Positions 1 through 9,157 of a stretch of DNA of 64,000 nucleotides are shown here, in pieces. Position numbers and translations under genes: made by a program. Location of the stretch: positions 11,638,501 through 11,702,500 of the forward strand of contig OZ022502.1 in assembly GCA_963989385.1 (NCBI GenBank). Reading direction: 5' to 3'. The DNA comes from Ctena decussata (Eukaryota; Mollusca; Bivalvia; Lucinida; Lucinidae). The stretch's first letter is position 1. Every line of letters starts with the position of its first letter. A model generated the notes under the pieces. It was not told the origin of the DNA and did not search any database. It was given only the letters and a program-made list of their open reading frames with translations.

Positions 1-1480
1 AAAATTGAATCAATAAAAGACGAAACCAATAAAACGTCTTCTGCCATAAGACGGGCAAGAGAAGATAATAATAATAATAATAAAATTCGATGCGTTAATA
101 ACAAATACGACGGCACTTTACGCATTTTCATCAAGGGAGGAACATTTTGAAAGATAAATTTTATAAAATAGGAAGGAAAAACTGTCTCGTTACATTTTAT
201 CAAAGCATACACAGAATGAGTGGTCCTTAGATAAATCATTCGTCATACTAATCGAACGCAGACGTGTTTGGCATGGTTTTTAATCTGTCTCAGCGTGTTG
301 AATTAGCGGCTACAACCTACAAAAGAAATATTCATTTGATCGAGAAGGCCCCCCATGGGCTTATAATACACAGGTTCACCACGACGGCGGGGGTGGTCGG
401 GCGGTGCGATGATGCTGTGTATAACTTCAAGTGCATGGGCGTCCTACTGATTTCGAACATGATAGGACAAGGGACAAGGGCCTACTGTGCTTGCAGTAGG
501 TGGGGGTTGTTTTGACATTTTTTTCCCTCGTCTATCATTTCTCTTTTTTCTCCCTCTGTCTGGGAGACGGCCCGATATAGAATGAAATGCTTTCTCAAAG
601 GGCTGTTAAACCCAAAACAATGAATCAATCACTCAATACAACGACGGTAGATGAGCAGAAAACTGCGAATTATAACTTAGAGTTAAACTTTTTGGGGCAA
701 AACATGCATTCCTCTCTGAAAAACTTTTGCGTTGTTTCAAAAGAAGCAAACTCATTTTGGGTATGAACTCCATCTTGCACCTGAAAGCAAACATATTTGG
801 GTACCAGTCCCAAAACAAATGTCAGTACCAACCTGACTGTGCTTTGAAATATAGAGCAAACTGAAGCAATAATATAAAATAAGTAGACGCTTCGCATTGC
901 TATTTTGGAATGGTAATTCTCTCAGTTTTATCTAAGTATCTTTACTGCTCTATCGCTGTACGTGTAGACTTGAATTAATAAGTATACGTTATAGAAAAGA
1001 ATTTGTTACAAAGAAGAACAAGACAAATATTCGTTATGTCTTTAATGGCAACTGATGAAGGGAAGGCAACTTCTAGAAATCGCGATATTGCTTAATTCAG
1101 TAATAGTCTGCTGAAGATAACGGCATGCGACTTCATTAGTCATAAAGTTCAACTCCGCGAAGAAGTCACCGGAGTGAACGCATAATGTGTATAATATCAA
1201 ATAAAGACAAACAGAACTCAGTCTGTAGACATATAGAGATGTAAAGATTGCGCCGTAAATTTCATTAAAAATATGGTGGCAAAATTAGACTAAGTCAGTT
1301 TTTAAACTTATGACCGCTACATACAACCAAAGTGAGAAGCAACTAATATGGGTAGAGTCTATTCGCGGTGAATCACTAACTGGGCGTGTGACCACCGTGA
1401 GACAAAGTGGGACCTCTTCTACGGTCAGACAGCTGCAAACCCCCACCTAAGCTTATGTATCTAGGCACCCAGATTATGTC
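1..1480. repeat. Segmental duplication, copy 1
   Basis: This stretch matches 4,956-5,983 plus 7,324-7,490 almost collinearly. Shared landmarks are the opening run before an (AAT)n tract, the block at 640-900 (matching 5,330-5,600), and the block at 1,290-1,450 (matching 7,324-7,485). Copy 1 carries a SINE-like insertion at 388-640 that copy 2 lacks, and it lacks the 1,337-bp element present in copy 2. The left end is cut by the window. Small open frames shared by both copies (for example minus strand 670-897 and 5,362-5,589) drift apart with frameshifts, so I read the unit as non-coding or long dead. Confidence 0.8.
388..640 (+). mobile_element. SINE-like insertion with 7-bp duplication and paralogous empty site
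   Basis: ACGACGG occurs at 381-387 and again at 641-647, while the duplicated copy near 5,320-5,340 has it once with nothing between, which marks 388-640 as an insertion. The 3' part ends in GGGCTGTTAAACCC followed by an A-rich and TCAATCA-type tail, as in molluscan SINEs. The 5' head is G-rich and does not fold convincingly as a tRNA. Confidence 0.65.
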
Positions 1481-1880
1481 GAGGGCAGGCACCCCCTTAC
1501 TAGTACTGTGGGCTATCTGGGCCCAGCTAGGGTTGGGGACCCTCACTTTGCTGATTCTGCTTGACAAGCTCTGCAACTGTAAACATGACAGTTGTAAAAA
1601 AATAAACTAAAACTGTATCAACTATACAGCAATGTATTACGGAAGTGGTAAACATGAAATATTGGGACACGTGAAGGCGCACAGTATATAAGTGATATAA
1701 TTTATCGAACAGTTATGCAATATAGTTTGTAAATAACGAGAAACTGCGCTTTAGATTAAAGTGGAACAATTAGAAAATGAAATGCACAGATCTATAAACT
1801 GTAGAATTTCAGTTAAACAGGTTAGCTAATTAAATGGTACTTGTACCTGTAGTAAGTTCAGAAAAGTGATGTCTCTTCAA
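1480..1880. other. Unassigned stretch
   Basis: No convincing exon, RNA gene or repeat was seen. The overlapping small frames on both strands near 1,376-1,610 show no recognisable motif. Confidence 0.4.
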
Positions 1881-2376
1881 AAGGTAAATTTTATACCAGT
1901 TTTAAGCAAGATCTTACTTTTCAAAGCTATTTATCAAAACTTGATTCAAAGCACTATTTGCCGATCATCAAGTTTCGAACCAGTAACCATAAATTACCCG
2001 TTGAGACGGGTCGATGGGAAAATATTCCCCTAGATGTGTCAACTATGTACAAAAAGAGAAATAGGCGATGAGTTTCGCTATCTTTTATGTTTTGAATTCT
2101 TTGAATCAGAACGTAAGCATCTCCTGGAGCCTTATTTTTATACAAGACCTAACATGTTGAAATTCAAAGATTTACTTTGATCTGACAATAAAGGAACATT
2201 AAAGAAGCTTTCTGGCTTTATCAAAGTAATTATGAGCAAGTTTACATCATGATTGTTTTTAAGTAATTCTTGTAATCAGTTTTGTTTTGTATTTCTTGTT
2301 TATACTGTGTGCTCTTACGCCACCTTTGTGTGGCCTGAGTTTTAATTGAATAAAGTTTCTGTTCTGTTCTGTTCTA
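1880..2376 (+). pseudogene. Non-LTR retrotransposon 3' end (reverse-transcriptase C-terminus), frameshifted
   Basis: Translation on the plus strand gives IKFRTSNHKLPVETGRW around 1,967-2,020. After a frameshift near 2,045 it continues with REIGDEFRYLLCFEF and EPYFYTRPNMLKFKDLL, then a stop near 2,177. This order (TSNHKLP-ETGRW, then EIGDEFHYL-like, then a Y-rich RPN-KFK segment) is the usual C-terminus of molluscan LINE polyproteins. A short 3' UTR follows, containing AATAAAG and ending in a (GTTCT)3 tail at about 2,360-2,376, typical of LINE 3' microsatellite tails. The copy is 5' truncated and frameshifted, so it is dead. The clade is not determined, and the left limit is approximate. Confidence 0.7.
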
Positions 2377-2626
2377 GTGCCACTCACAAAATAAGACAAA
2401 CGTGCTCACTATATACAATATGTTCCGAAACTTTCCCCAGAAAACTACTTTAATAGCGTAAACGAAATGCTAAGAAGGACGTGAGAATATTACACGCTAG
2501 TTCTGCGAAAATATTATTGCATAAATATCATTAATTAGTGAGACGTAGAACATTATTGTCGGAAAAGAATATCGTTATGATTTGAAATTTATAAGAACTA
2601 GTTGGTCATATGAAAATCTATCAGAG

Positions 2627-2711
2627 AATATTTACAGTTAACTGTAAATAGCCAAAAAACGTTAAAATGGCTATTTACAGTTGACTGTAGATAGCCAAAA
2701 AAAACACGTTA
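2627..2711. repeat. Foldback repeat, left piece (interrupted by mariner-like element)
   Basis: Units of GGCTATTTACAGTTAACTGT alternate with their complements (AGTTAACTGTAAATAGCC) about every 42 bp. The piece resumes at 3,678-3,715 after an inserted element. A related array lies at 4,689-4,790. Confidence 0.7.
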
Positions 2712-3677
2712 CGAGGGTCATCCAATAAGTCCTGCAAACGGCCGAGTTTCAGGCAAATGATAATTAAAAACGAATCAAGCAATCCAAATTCCTACATTGC
2801 ATCTTTCCTTCTTTCTAGTCAACAATTTCCAGAAACGTCATGATCTTGCAAATGGCGTTGCTAGGCAACTGAAGAATGCTACCATTATGGGTGCGGCGGT
2901 GGCTTCTAGTTGTCTGTTTAAGACCCCCTAGCTTAGTTCAGAATCCTTGTAAATATCTGAAAATTGCTGGGAGATACGGAAAATAATACTGAAGTATGTA
3001 CACGGTACCAACTTTAAGATATTGCCATCAGTCAAAATATAATTATTGTTCAAATGAAGATCACCATCTTTTTCGGGCAGCTAAAATATCATATAAAATG
3101 AGTATATGAAGAAGAGGCTTTCACAGCAGATGAAGTGTTTCCTAAACTGCCATTAATTTGTTATCAAAGACTAGTCCCGAGATGCTTAAATGTAGATATA
3201 AGAGAAAATATAAGCTTCGAGCCTTGTTTAATATCGTTTGCAGCCTTAAGAAACCAGAGGTAAACGTCAAAAACTAAAATTTTGCTAAAATTCTGTAATA
3301 TTCTCTTGTTGCCTAGCAACCACATTTGTCTGGTAATGTGAAGTGACAATTGTCTCTTATTTGAATTCTTAAATATAAGGCGATTACTTTAGAACATGAA
3401 CTCTTGTAATTTGAAAGAATAATAAACATGTATGCAGGAATTTTCTTCCCCTAACCTCTTGCAAAAAACGTCATGTTTGTGCAATTTCACCGCCGGTATC
3501 GCTTACACCTTTGCGTTCAAAACCCTCCCATATCTGAGAAAGGAATAGCACATGCATGATTTTTAGCACATATATGTGTATTATATACGTAATCTGTTAA
3601 CGGTGTAATTTGATAACCCTACCTCAATTGATAAAGCAGTAATGACGGCGTTTGCAAGACTTATTGGATGACCCTCG
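2712..3677. mobile_element. Mariner/Tc1-like non-autonomous element, 966 bp, TA target duplication
   Basis: The ends are CGAGGGTCATCCAATAAGTC at 2,712 and its exact complement ending at 3,677, so the terminal inverted repeats are at least 20 bp; further in they read CTGCAAACG against TTGCAAACG. TA flanks both sides (2,710-2,711 and 3,678-3,679). Termini of the form GAGGGTCATCCAATAAGT are typical of mariner-family elements. No transposase with a D,D(34)D pattern is readable, since the longest internal frame is about 60 residues, so this is an internally deleted or decayed copy. It sits inside a foldback repeat whose uninterrupted form is visible nearby. Confidence 0.8.
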
Positions 3678-3719
3678 TATAATGGCTATTTACAGTCTTT
3701 TTATCATTTAAGCGTGACT

Positions 3720-4055
3720 TCAATGCCTTGCTGGTTGCTCCCCAGTTATAATATATTATACCCAGTCGTTCTGGCCCAGGTTTAAAGTTCTTGAACCAGT
3801 CTCGGCGAGTTCAGCCAGATCTTAATTGTATCACTGGCCTGTGTGGATTATTTTGTTCTTATCATAATTCACCCCTACCGAGTGTCAGCTCGAACAAACT
3901 GAAATACTGTTGAAAGGGGATTATTATCATAATCGCTCCCATTACTGAAGTTGTGTTGAAACCTTGTGCAACATCAAAATAGCTATTTGTCGTTGGTTGG
4001 TTGTTTTGTGTTGTTCGATTCGCTTAGACAGTATTTTAGTTATATCAAGCCGTCT

Positions 4056-4094
<39 letters not shown>

Positions 4095-4350
4095 TATCCT
4101 ATAGCCTTTCAGGGTCGTTCGGGCACCACAAATGACTTCAAAACAATCCCTTTTCACCTATTCCTGCCTCAGCTGTCGTAGTTGTGCTATCGAAATGGAT
4201 CCCAGTCCACATAAAAAAAATGTCTTCCCATTTCTTCTTCTGTCTATCTTTTCTTTTTAATTTCACTGTGCTCTGTTTTAACGTCTTGAGATGTAGCCAA
4301 ACCATTTCAGTTTCCGTTTCTTAACCAAGATCAGGAGTTTGTCATATTTT
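3720..4350. other. Unassigned stretch with one microsatellite
   Basis: Apart from the (AG)n tract at 4,057-4,092 I see no gene or repeat structure. Confidence 0.4.
4057..4092. repeat. (AG)18 microsatellite
   Basis: An uninterrupted AG dinucleotide run, which creates a spurious poly Ser-Leu frame on the minus strand. Confidence 0.97.
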
Positions 4351-4354
4351 TCAG

Positions 4355-4703
4355 TTGCTGCTTGGATCTTTTTGCAAACATCCCCAATGAAACACTTGAT
4401 CTTTGTACGCGATGCTCAGTAACCTTCGGTAGCATCTCATCCGAGGCCTGCGTTAATTTCTCTAGTCTGCCATATGACCTACCAAACTACATGGTCGATC
4501 CAGTAACGATTTCTCTCTCCTCCCGGAATATCCCCGCATTCACTGAGGTACGCACTTTAGAATCCCATTTCAGATGCCCACGACAACTATCAGATGTGAA
4601 AACGGAGGAAATAGTCTTATCCAATCCCAAGGACTCGAACTTTTGGACTTTTGCGTATCGTGCAAGCCCTTTACCTGATGAATTTAAGGAAACCTACCTG
4701 TAA
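4355..4703 (+). CDS. Unrecognised open frame, possible exon
   Basis: An open frame of about 115 codons follows a pyrimidine-rich stretch ending TTTTTCAG at 4,347-4,354, which could be a splice acceptor. There is no ATG at the start; the first reading-frame candidate start is a TTG at 4,362. The translation holds several cysteines (for example LDLCTRCSVTF) and a C-terminal KDSNFWTFAYRASPLPDEF. I recognise no domain. The frame runs straight into the foldback repeat at 4,689, so its last residues are repeat-derived. It could equally be a chance frame. No donor site was identified with confidence. Confidence 0.2.
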
Positions 4704-4790
4704 ATAGCAAAAATCGTCAATATGGCTATTGACAGTTAACTGTAAATAGCTATTTAACGGTTTTTGGCTATTTACAGGTAAATAGCCACT
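4689..4790. repeat. Foldback repeat, related to 2,627-2,711
   Basis: Alternating GGCTATT-ACAGTTAACTG and CTGTAAATAGC units form nested hairpins. The family is the same as the repeat interrupted by the mariner-like element. Confidence 0.75.
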
Positions 4791-4955
4791 CCGAAAATAA
4801 ATGCGACTAGGCAAATAGGATAAATAAATGAAATAAATAAATAAATAAACACGAAATAAATCAGTACGCAAAACGATGGCTGTTCAGTCAATTCACTCTT
4901 TTCTTACTCTGAAATAACTTAATACGGGAACTCAGGAAAAAGAGAAATTAATAAT

Positions 4956-7490
4956 AAAATTGAATCAATAAAAGAAGAAACCAATAAAACGTCTTCTGCC
5001 ATAAGACGGGCAAGAGAAGATAATAATAATAATAAAATTCGATGCGTCAATAACAAATGCGACGGCACTTTACGCATTTTCATCAAGGGAGGAACATTTT
5101 GAAATACAAATTTTATAAAATGGGAAGGAAAAAATGCCTTGTTACATTTTATCAAAATATACATAGAATAAGTGGTCCTTAGATAAATCATTCGTCGTAC
5201 TAATCGAAAGCAGACGTGTTTGGCATGGTTTTGAATCGTGTTGAATTAGCGGCTACAACCTACAAAAGGAATATTCATTTAATCAAGTAGGTCACCTACT
5301 TGGCTAATAATACACAGGTTTACAACGACAACGACGGTAGATAAGCAGAATATGCGAATTTTTACTTAGTCAGAGTTGAAACTTTGCGGGCAGCACTTGC
5401 ATTCCTCTCTGAAAACTTTTGCGTTGTTTCAAAAGAAGCAAACTCATTTTGGGTATGAACTCCATCTTGCATCTGAAAGCAAACATATTTGGGTACCAGT
5501 CCCAAAACAAATGTCAGTACCAACCTCACTGTGCTTTGAAATATAGAGCAAACTGAAGCAATAATATAAAATAAGTAGACGCTTCGCATTGCTATTTTAG
5601 ATATGGGAATAGTTTGTATACAGCTTTCTCTCAGTTTTAACTAACTACCTACACTGCATCGTACATGTAGACTTGAATTAATAAGTATACGTTATAGAAA
5701 AGAATTTGTTGCAAAGGAAAGAAGAACAAGACAAATATTCGTTATGTCTTTATTGGCAACTGATGAAGGGAAGGCGACTTCTCGAAATCGCGATACATGT
5801 ATTGCTTAATTCAGCTGTTGTCTTCGACTTCATTAGCCATAAAGTTAAACTCGGCAAAGAAGCTAAGCGAAAACATTATGTTTATACTATCAAGTACAGA
5901 CAAACAGAACACAGCCTGTAGACATCTAGAGATGGAAAGATTGCACCGTAAATTTCTTTACAGATATGGAGGCAAAATTAGACTAAGGCCCGATTTCGCG
6001 TCGCATTTAAAATGCAGATATAGCCTTATTTGACTGTTTTCCCCGAGGTAAAATACAAAATGCATTTCACGTGCGCCAACTAATTTAGAATACGAACTAA
6101 ACAGTGTTCTAACTTAGTACGCCGTTATCGGAGGACTAACTTTTTTGTACACACATTTTCGTCAAAATATGAAGACCATGACTATACAAATCTCCATAAT
6201 GTATTCCAATAAAACCTATCATATCAACACCAGTCACAACACGATTGGTACCAGTCCGTTTGAGAGCAATCGTTCGAAGGTCCATGCCAGTCCACTGTTC
6301 GGGCTGGCATTGAGTGTATGAATGATTGTCCTTAAATGTAACTGGCATAGATCGTATGGCGACATAATATGATCCGTACCAGTCCATCGCTGTAATTAAA
6401 CAATTTCAACAGAAAAAACTGACACAGCGGTCAGAGATCATGAAGAAACCCGGCTCCGGCAAATGTTAGTAACACATGCAGCGGGCGGATGCCGTCGAAA
6501 TGACGTCCTACCGACGTCGATGCGGCGTTACTACGTCGCATCGACGTCATATTGACGTCGTCATGACGTCATGTGCTTGCTAACCATGAGTATATTCTGC
6601 TTAGGCTACGGGGTGTTTTCATCCTGATAGGCATTAGTGCCTCGACTGCAAAGTAATTTATCTAGAAAACGGGCTTGGAAAAACCTTTGCATTCCCACCC
6701 CCGACACATCTGCGCCCTGCCCCAAACTCAAACCATATGCTTGCTTTTAAAAACACGGGGATAATACCAATTTGGCTTCCTGTGGTTTCGACCGAGTCTG
6801 TACTTTACTAAGAGGCTTTCGACCGAGAATACGATCGTAAGCATTACCAATAACGGTAAATGGTACTATTGTAAATGGCTGTCGACCGGGCTGATTCTGC
6901 TGTCGATTGTCTCGGTCGAAAGCCGATTTTGCATGTATGGTAATTGACTGACTCGGTCGAAAGCACAGGTAGCCAAATTGGTCTTACCCCCGTTCTGAAT
7001 TCTGCTGTCAGTAAAGACTCCACCAAATATCATCGATAGCTCAACCAAATATTGATTAAATGGTGCCATGCCCAAAAGTTAATCAGGTCATCTACACATA
7101 GGTTGATACATACAGACCGAATATAAAAGATCGTAGCTCAGTTGGTTTCTTCAGACAGCTACACAAAGGTTGATACACATTTTACATAAAAGTATATCAT
7201 CGTTTAATTCAGTATGTGAAATCGGAATAAAATAGTACACGTACTAAGTTAGTATACGTATTAGTTAGTCAATGACTAGCGTTAGTCAGTGACTAAATTA
7301 AGTCGTTGACGTGAAATCGGGCCTAAGTCAGTCTTTAATCTTTTGCCCGCTACATAAAACCCAAGTGAGGCGCAAATAATATGGGTAGAGACTATCCGCG
7401 GTGAATCACTAACTGGGCGTATGACCATTGTGAGTCAAAGTGGAACCTCTTCTACGGTCAGACACTTGCAAACCCCCACTTAAGCGAATG
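4956..7490. repeat. Segmental duplication, copy 2 (interrupted)
   Basis: This is the partner of 1-1,480. Similarity breaks at 5,984-5,986 (TAA) and resumes at 7,324-7,326 (TAA), the gap being a transposable element absent from copy 1. A second length difference near 5,320 corresponds to the SINE-like insertion of copy 1. Confidence 0.8.
5987..7323. mobile_element. PIF/Harbinger-type non-autonomous element, 1,337 bp, TAA duplication
   Basis: The termini are GGCCCGATTTCGCGTC on the left and, on the complementary strand, GGCCCGATTTCACGTC on the right, a 16-bp inverted repeat with one mismatch. TAA flanks both ends, and the paralogous site in copy 1 has a single TAA at 1,291-1,293. A 3-bp TAA/TTA duplication is the hallmark of PIF/Harbinger elements. 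No transposase is readable. The interior holds a cluster of GACGTC motifs (6,501-6,571), repeated CGGTCGAAAG motifs in both orientations (6,780-6,965) and pieces resembling the pearl-like family at 23,390 (6,735-6,760 and 7,070-7,100). Confidence 0.8.
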
Positions 7491-7696
7491 CGCACACTGA
7501 TGCGAGTGTTTGCCGGGTGCGGATACACATGCATCTGGCTGCATACATGGATTTTAAGGATCATAAAACTAGCAGCCAGTAGGGCTTTTTTCTTCAAAGA
7601 TTGGCTCTGTTATAAAGCCGAAACAATATTGTGCAATTTTTCAGTACAGCGAAACATAATTATGCATATACAACTGGGTAAATACATAGTTGTTCT

Positions 7697-8030
7697 TCAG
7701 GTTAGTCGTATCGGATGTTGGTCCCCAGGGCCAACAGCCACTAGAGCATCATATCCACCCTGGGGCATCCGGAGTCCGTCCAGGTCTTGCGTCTGTCGTT
7801 GATGTGGTGCTGGTGATGTTTTCTGTCTTTGCGTGTTCTTGTTCTGTCTGTGAGGCTGTGATGTCGCTGTAGTGTCGTTGCTTTCCTTTAGGGCCGCGTG
7901 TCGGTGTTGGCAAAGAAGTAGGTCAGTAGGTCGGAAGCGGCCCTGGCTGTCGATGATGCTTTCTCCCAGGGCCGCGTTGATTGCTGCGATGTGGCAGCAA
8001 AGAAGTTTCTTGTGACTAGGGCTTGTCTGG
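7697..8030 (-). pseudogene. Continuation of the same coding region in a shifted frame
   Basis: Just past the stop at 8,016 a second minus-strand frame stays open to a stop at 7,697-7,699. It includes HIAAINAALGESIIDSQGRF and RMPQGGYDALVAVGPGDQH. It has the same base composition as the main ORF and ends only about 10 bp before the end of the inserted block. The simplest reading is one longer protein broken by a frameshift near 8,020. A separate small ORF or chance openness is possible. Confidence 0.3.
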
Positions 8031-8891
8031 ATCCATCGGGCTGGTGTACGTCAGCTTCTTGTCCCTGACGATCTCTACTGCCTCCCTGATGGCTGTGAGC
8101 TGGCATTCCGGCTTTGGTGCTGACCTGTACTTTTCGTGCCAGAAATCCCAGTGGGCAGCATGATGGATTTTGCTGCCCGGTCCCTTCGTCACTTTGACTT
8201 TCTCCCAGCTCCTGCTTGTCACACCGATGCAGTCCTTTGGTTTTCCCTTCCTTCGGAGCTTCATGATGGTAACGTCAGTGTGTTCCATGAATGTTGCCGC
8301 TTCCACACTGTACTTGGACAGCGGCTTCTCCTCGGAAAAGGACTCGTTGTGGAACATGTGTCGGTGAGTCTCTGGTAGTTGGGCGTTTTCTGCGGCCGGC
8401 TGTGGCTGTGACCTTCGCTTCGGAGCTGGTGGTGAAGTTATCTCCACGTCCTTTGGTGGCGTCTTCGGTGGCGGTGGTGGTGTGGAGGCCGTCTTCTCAG
8501 GAGCTGGCTTGGCTGGCGTTGATGGCGCTGGAGCTGCTGGTTTCGGCTTCTGTGCTGCTTTCTGTGTAGTCTTCTTGGCAGCAGGCTTAGGAGCAGACTG
8601 CTCCTTTGCCCTCGAAGGAGTAGGCTTGACCGGCCTATCCTTCTTCTGTGCAGGCTGGCAAGAGCGCTTGCCAGCTGAGGGTGCAGGCTTAGAGGGGGCA
8701 GACTTGCAACGATCTCCCCCTCTCCTGCTTTCGGCCCTCTCGCTAACTTGACTAACCTCTGGGTTGATCGCCCATGTCAAAGTTAGCTGGACAGTGTTTG
8801 ATCCGTGATGCAGATCAAACACAGGGAAGCCACTGAGGCGGGCTCCCTTCAAGAATCGGACTGCGAGTGCTGGAATCTTGTAGTTTTCCAT
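8016..8891 (-). CDS. Pro/Ala/Lys-rich protein of unknown function in a retroinserted block
   Basis: The open frame continues upstream to an ATG at 8,951, but that start lies in the flanking duplication, so I prefer the internal ATG at 8,889-8,891 (MENYKIPALAVRF), which gives 291 residues. Three parts are visible. An N-terminal block of about 45 residues looks folded (KGARLSGFPVFDLHHG, then VQLTLTWAINPE). A low-complexity middle of about 110 residues is rich in Pro, Ala and Lys. A C-terminal block of about 120 residues contains MKLRRKGKPKDCIGVTSRSW and HHAAHWDFWHEKY. No introns are evident. I recognise no named domain and no reverse transcriptase, integrase or zinc knuckle. It could be a LINE first ORF or a retrocopy of a host gene. 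Frame integrity suggests recent insertion. Confidence 0.5.
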   Translation of the reverse strand: MENYKIPALAVRFLKGARLSGFPVFDLHHGSNTVQLTLTWAINPEVSQVSERAESRRGGDRCKSAPSKPAPSAGKRSCQPAQKKDRPVKPTPSRAKEQSAPKPAAKKTTQKAAQKPKPAAPAPSTPAKPAPEKTASTPPPPPKTPPKDVEITSPPAPKRRSQPQPAAENAQLPETHRHMFHNESFSEEKPLSKYSVEAATFMEHTDVTIMKLRRKGKPKDCIGVTSRSWEKVKVTKGPGSKIHHAAHWDFWHEKYRSAPKPECQLTAIREAVEIVRDKKLTYTSPMDPDKP

Positions 8892-9157
8892 CTCTGTAGA
8901 AGCGATGTTGTCTGTTCGACGTCCAAAGCAAGAATGTGTGGGTAAATACATACAGAATCTAATTTATTTTATTGATAGAAGGTCAGTCAAACACAGCATG
9001 ACTGCATATCATCTGATTAGCATTTGCGCCTTGAACTTGACAATTAGCAGCTGTGCCGACACACATCATGCGGGGAACGAACCAATATAGTTTGCATTTC
9101 AAACAGAAACATGTGACCGATTAATTTGCACAACAGATATAGATAGCTTTCAATTTT

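Larger units (their letters stand above)
7689..8938 (-). mobile_element. Retrotransposed G+C-rich insertion with 14-bp target duplication
   Basis: TGGGTAAATACATA occurs at 7,675-7,688 and again at 8,939-8,952, bracketing a block conspicuously richer in G+C than its surroundings. Long, exact, non-terminal direct repeats like this are typical of LINE-mediated retroposition. The block carries the minus-strand ORF described separately. There is no poly(A) at the presumed 3' end (7,689), so it is not a classic poly(A)-tailed processed gene. A 5'-truncated LINE carrying a first ORF, or retroposition by a LINE that does not use poly(A), would fit. Confidence 0.6.

Noticed and set aside
3942..4157. 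Ser-Leu repeat ORF on the minus strand
   Set aside because: Created by the (AG)18 microsatellite.
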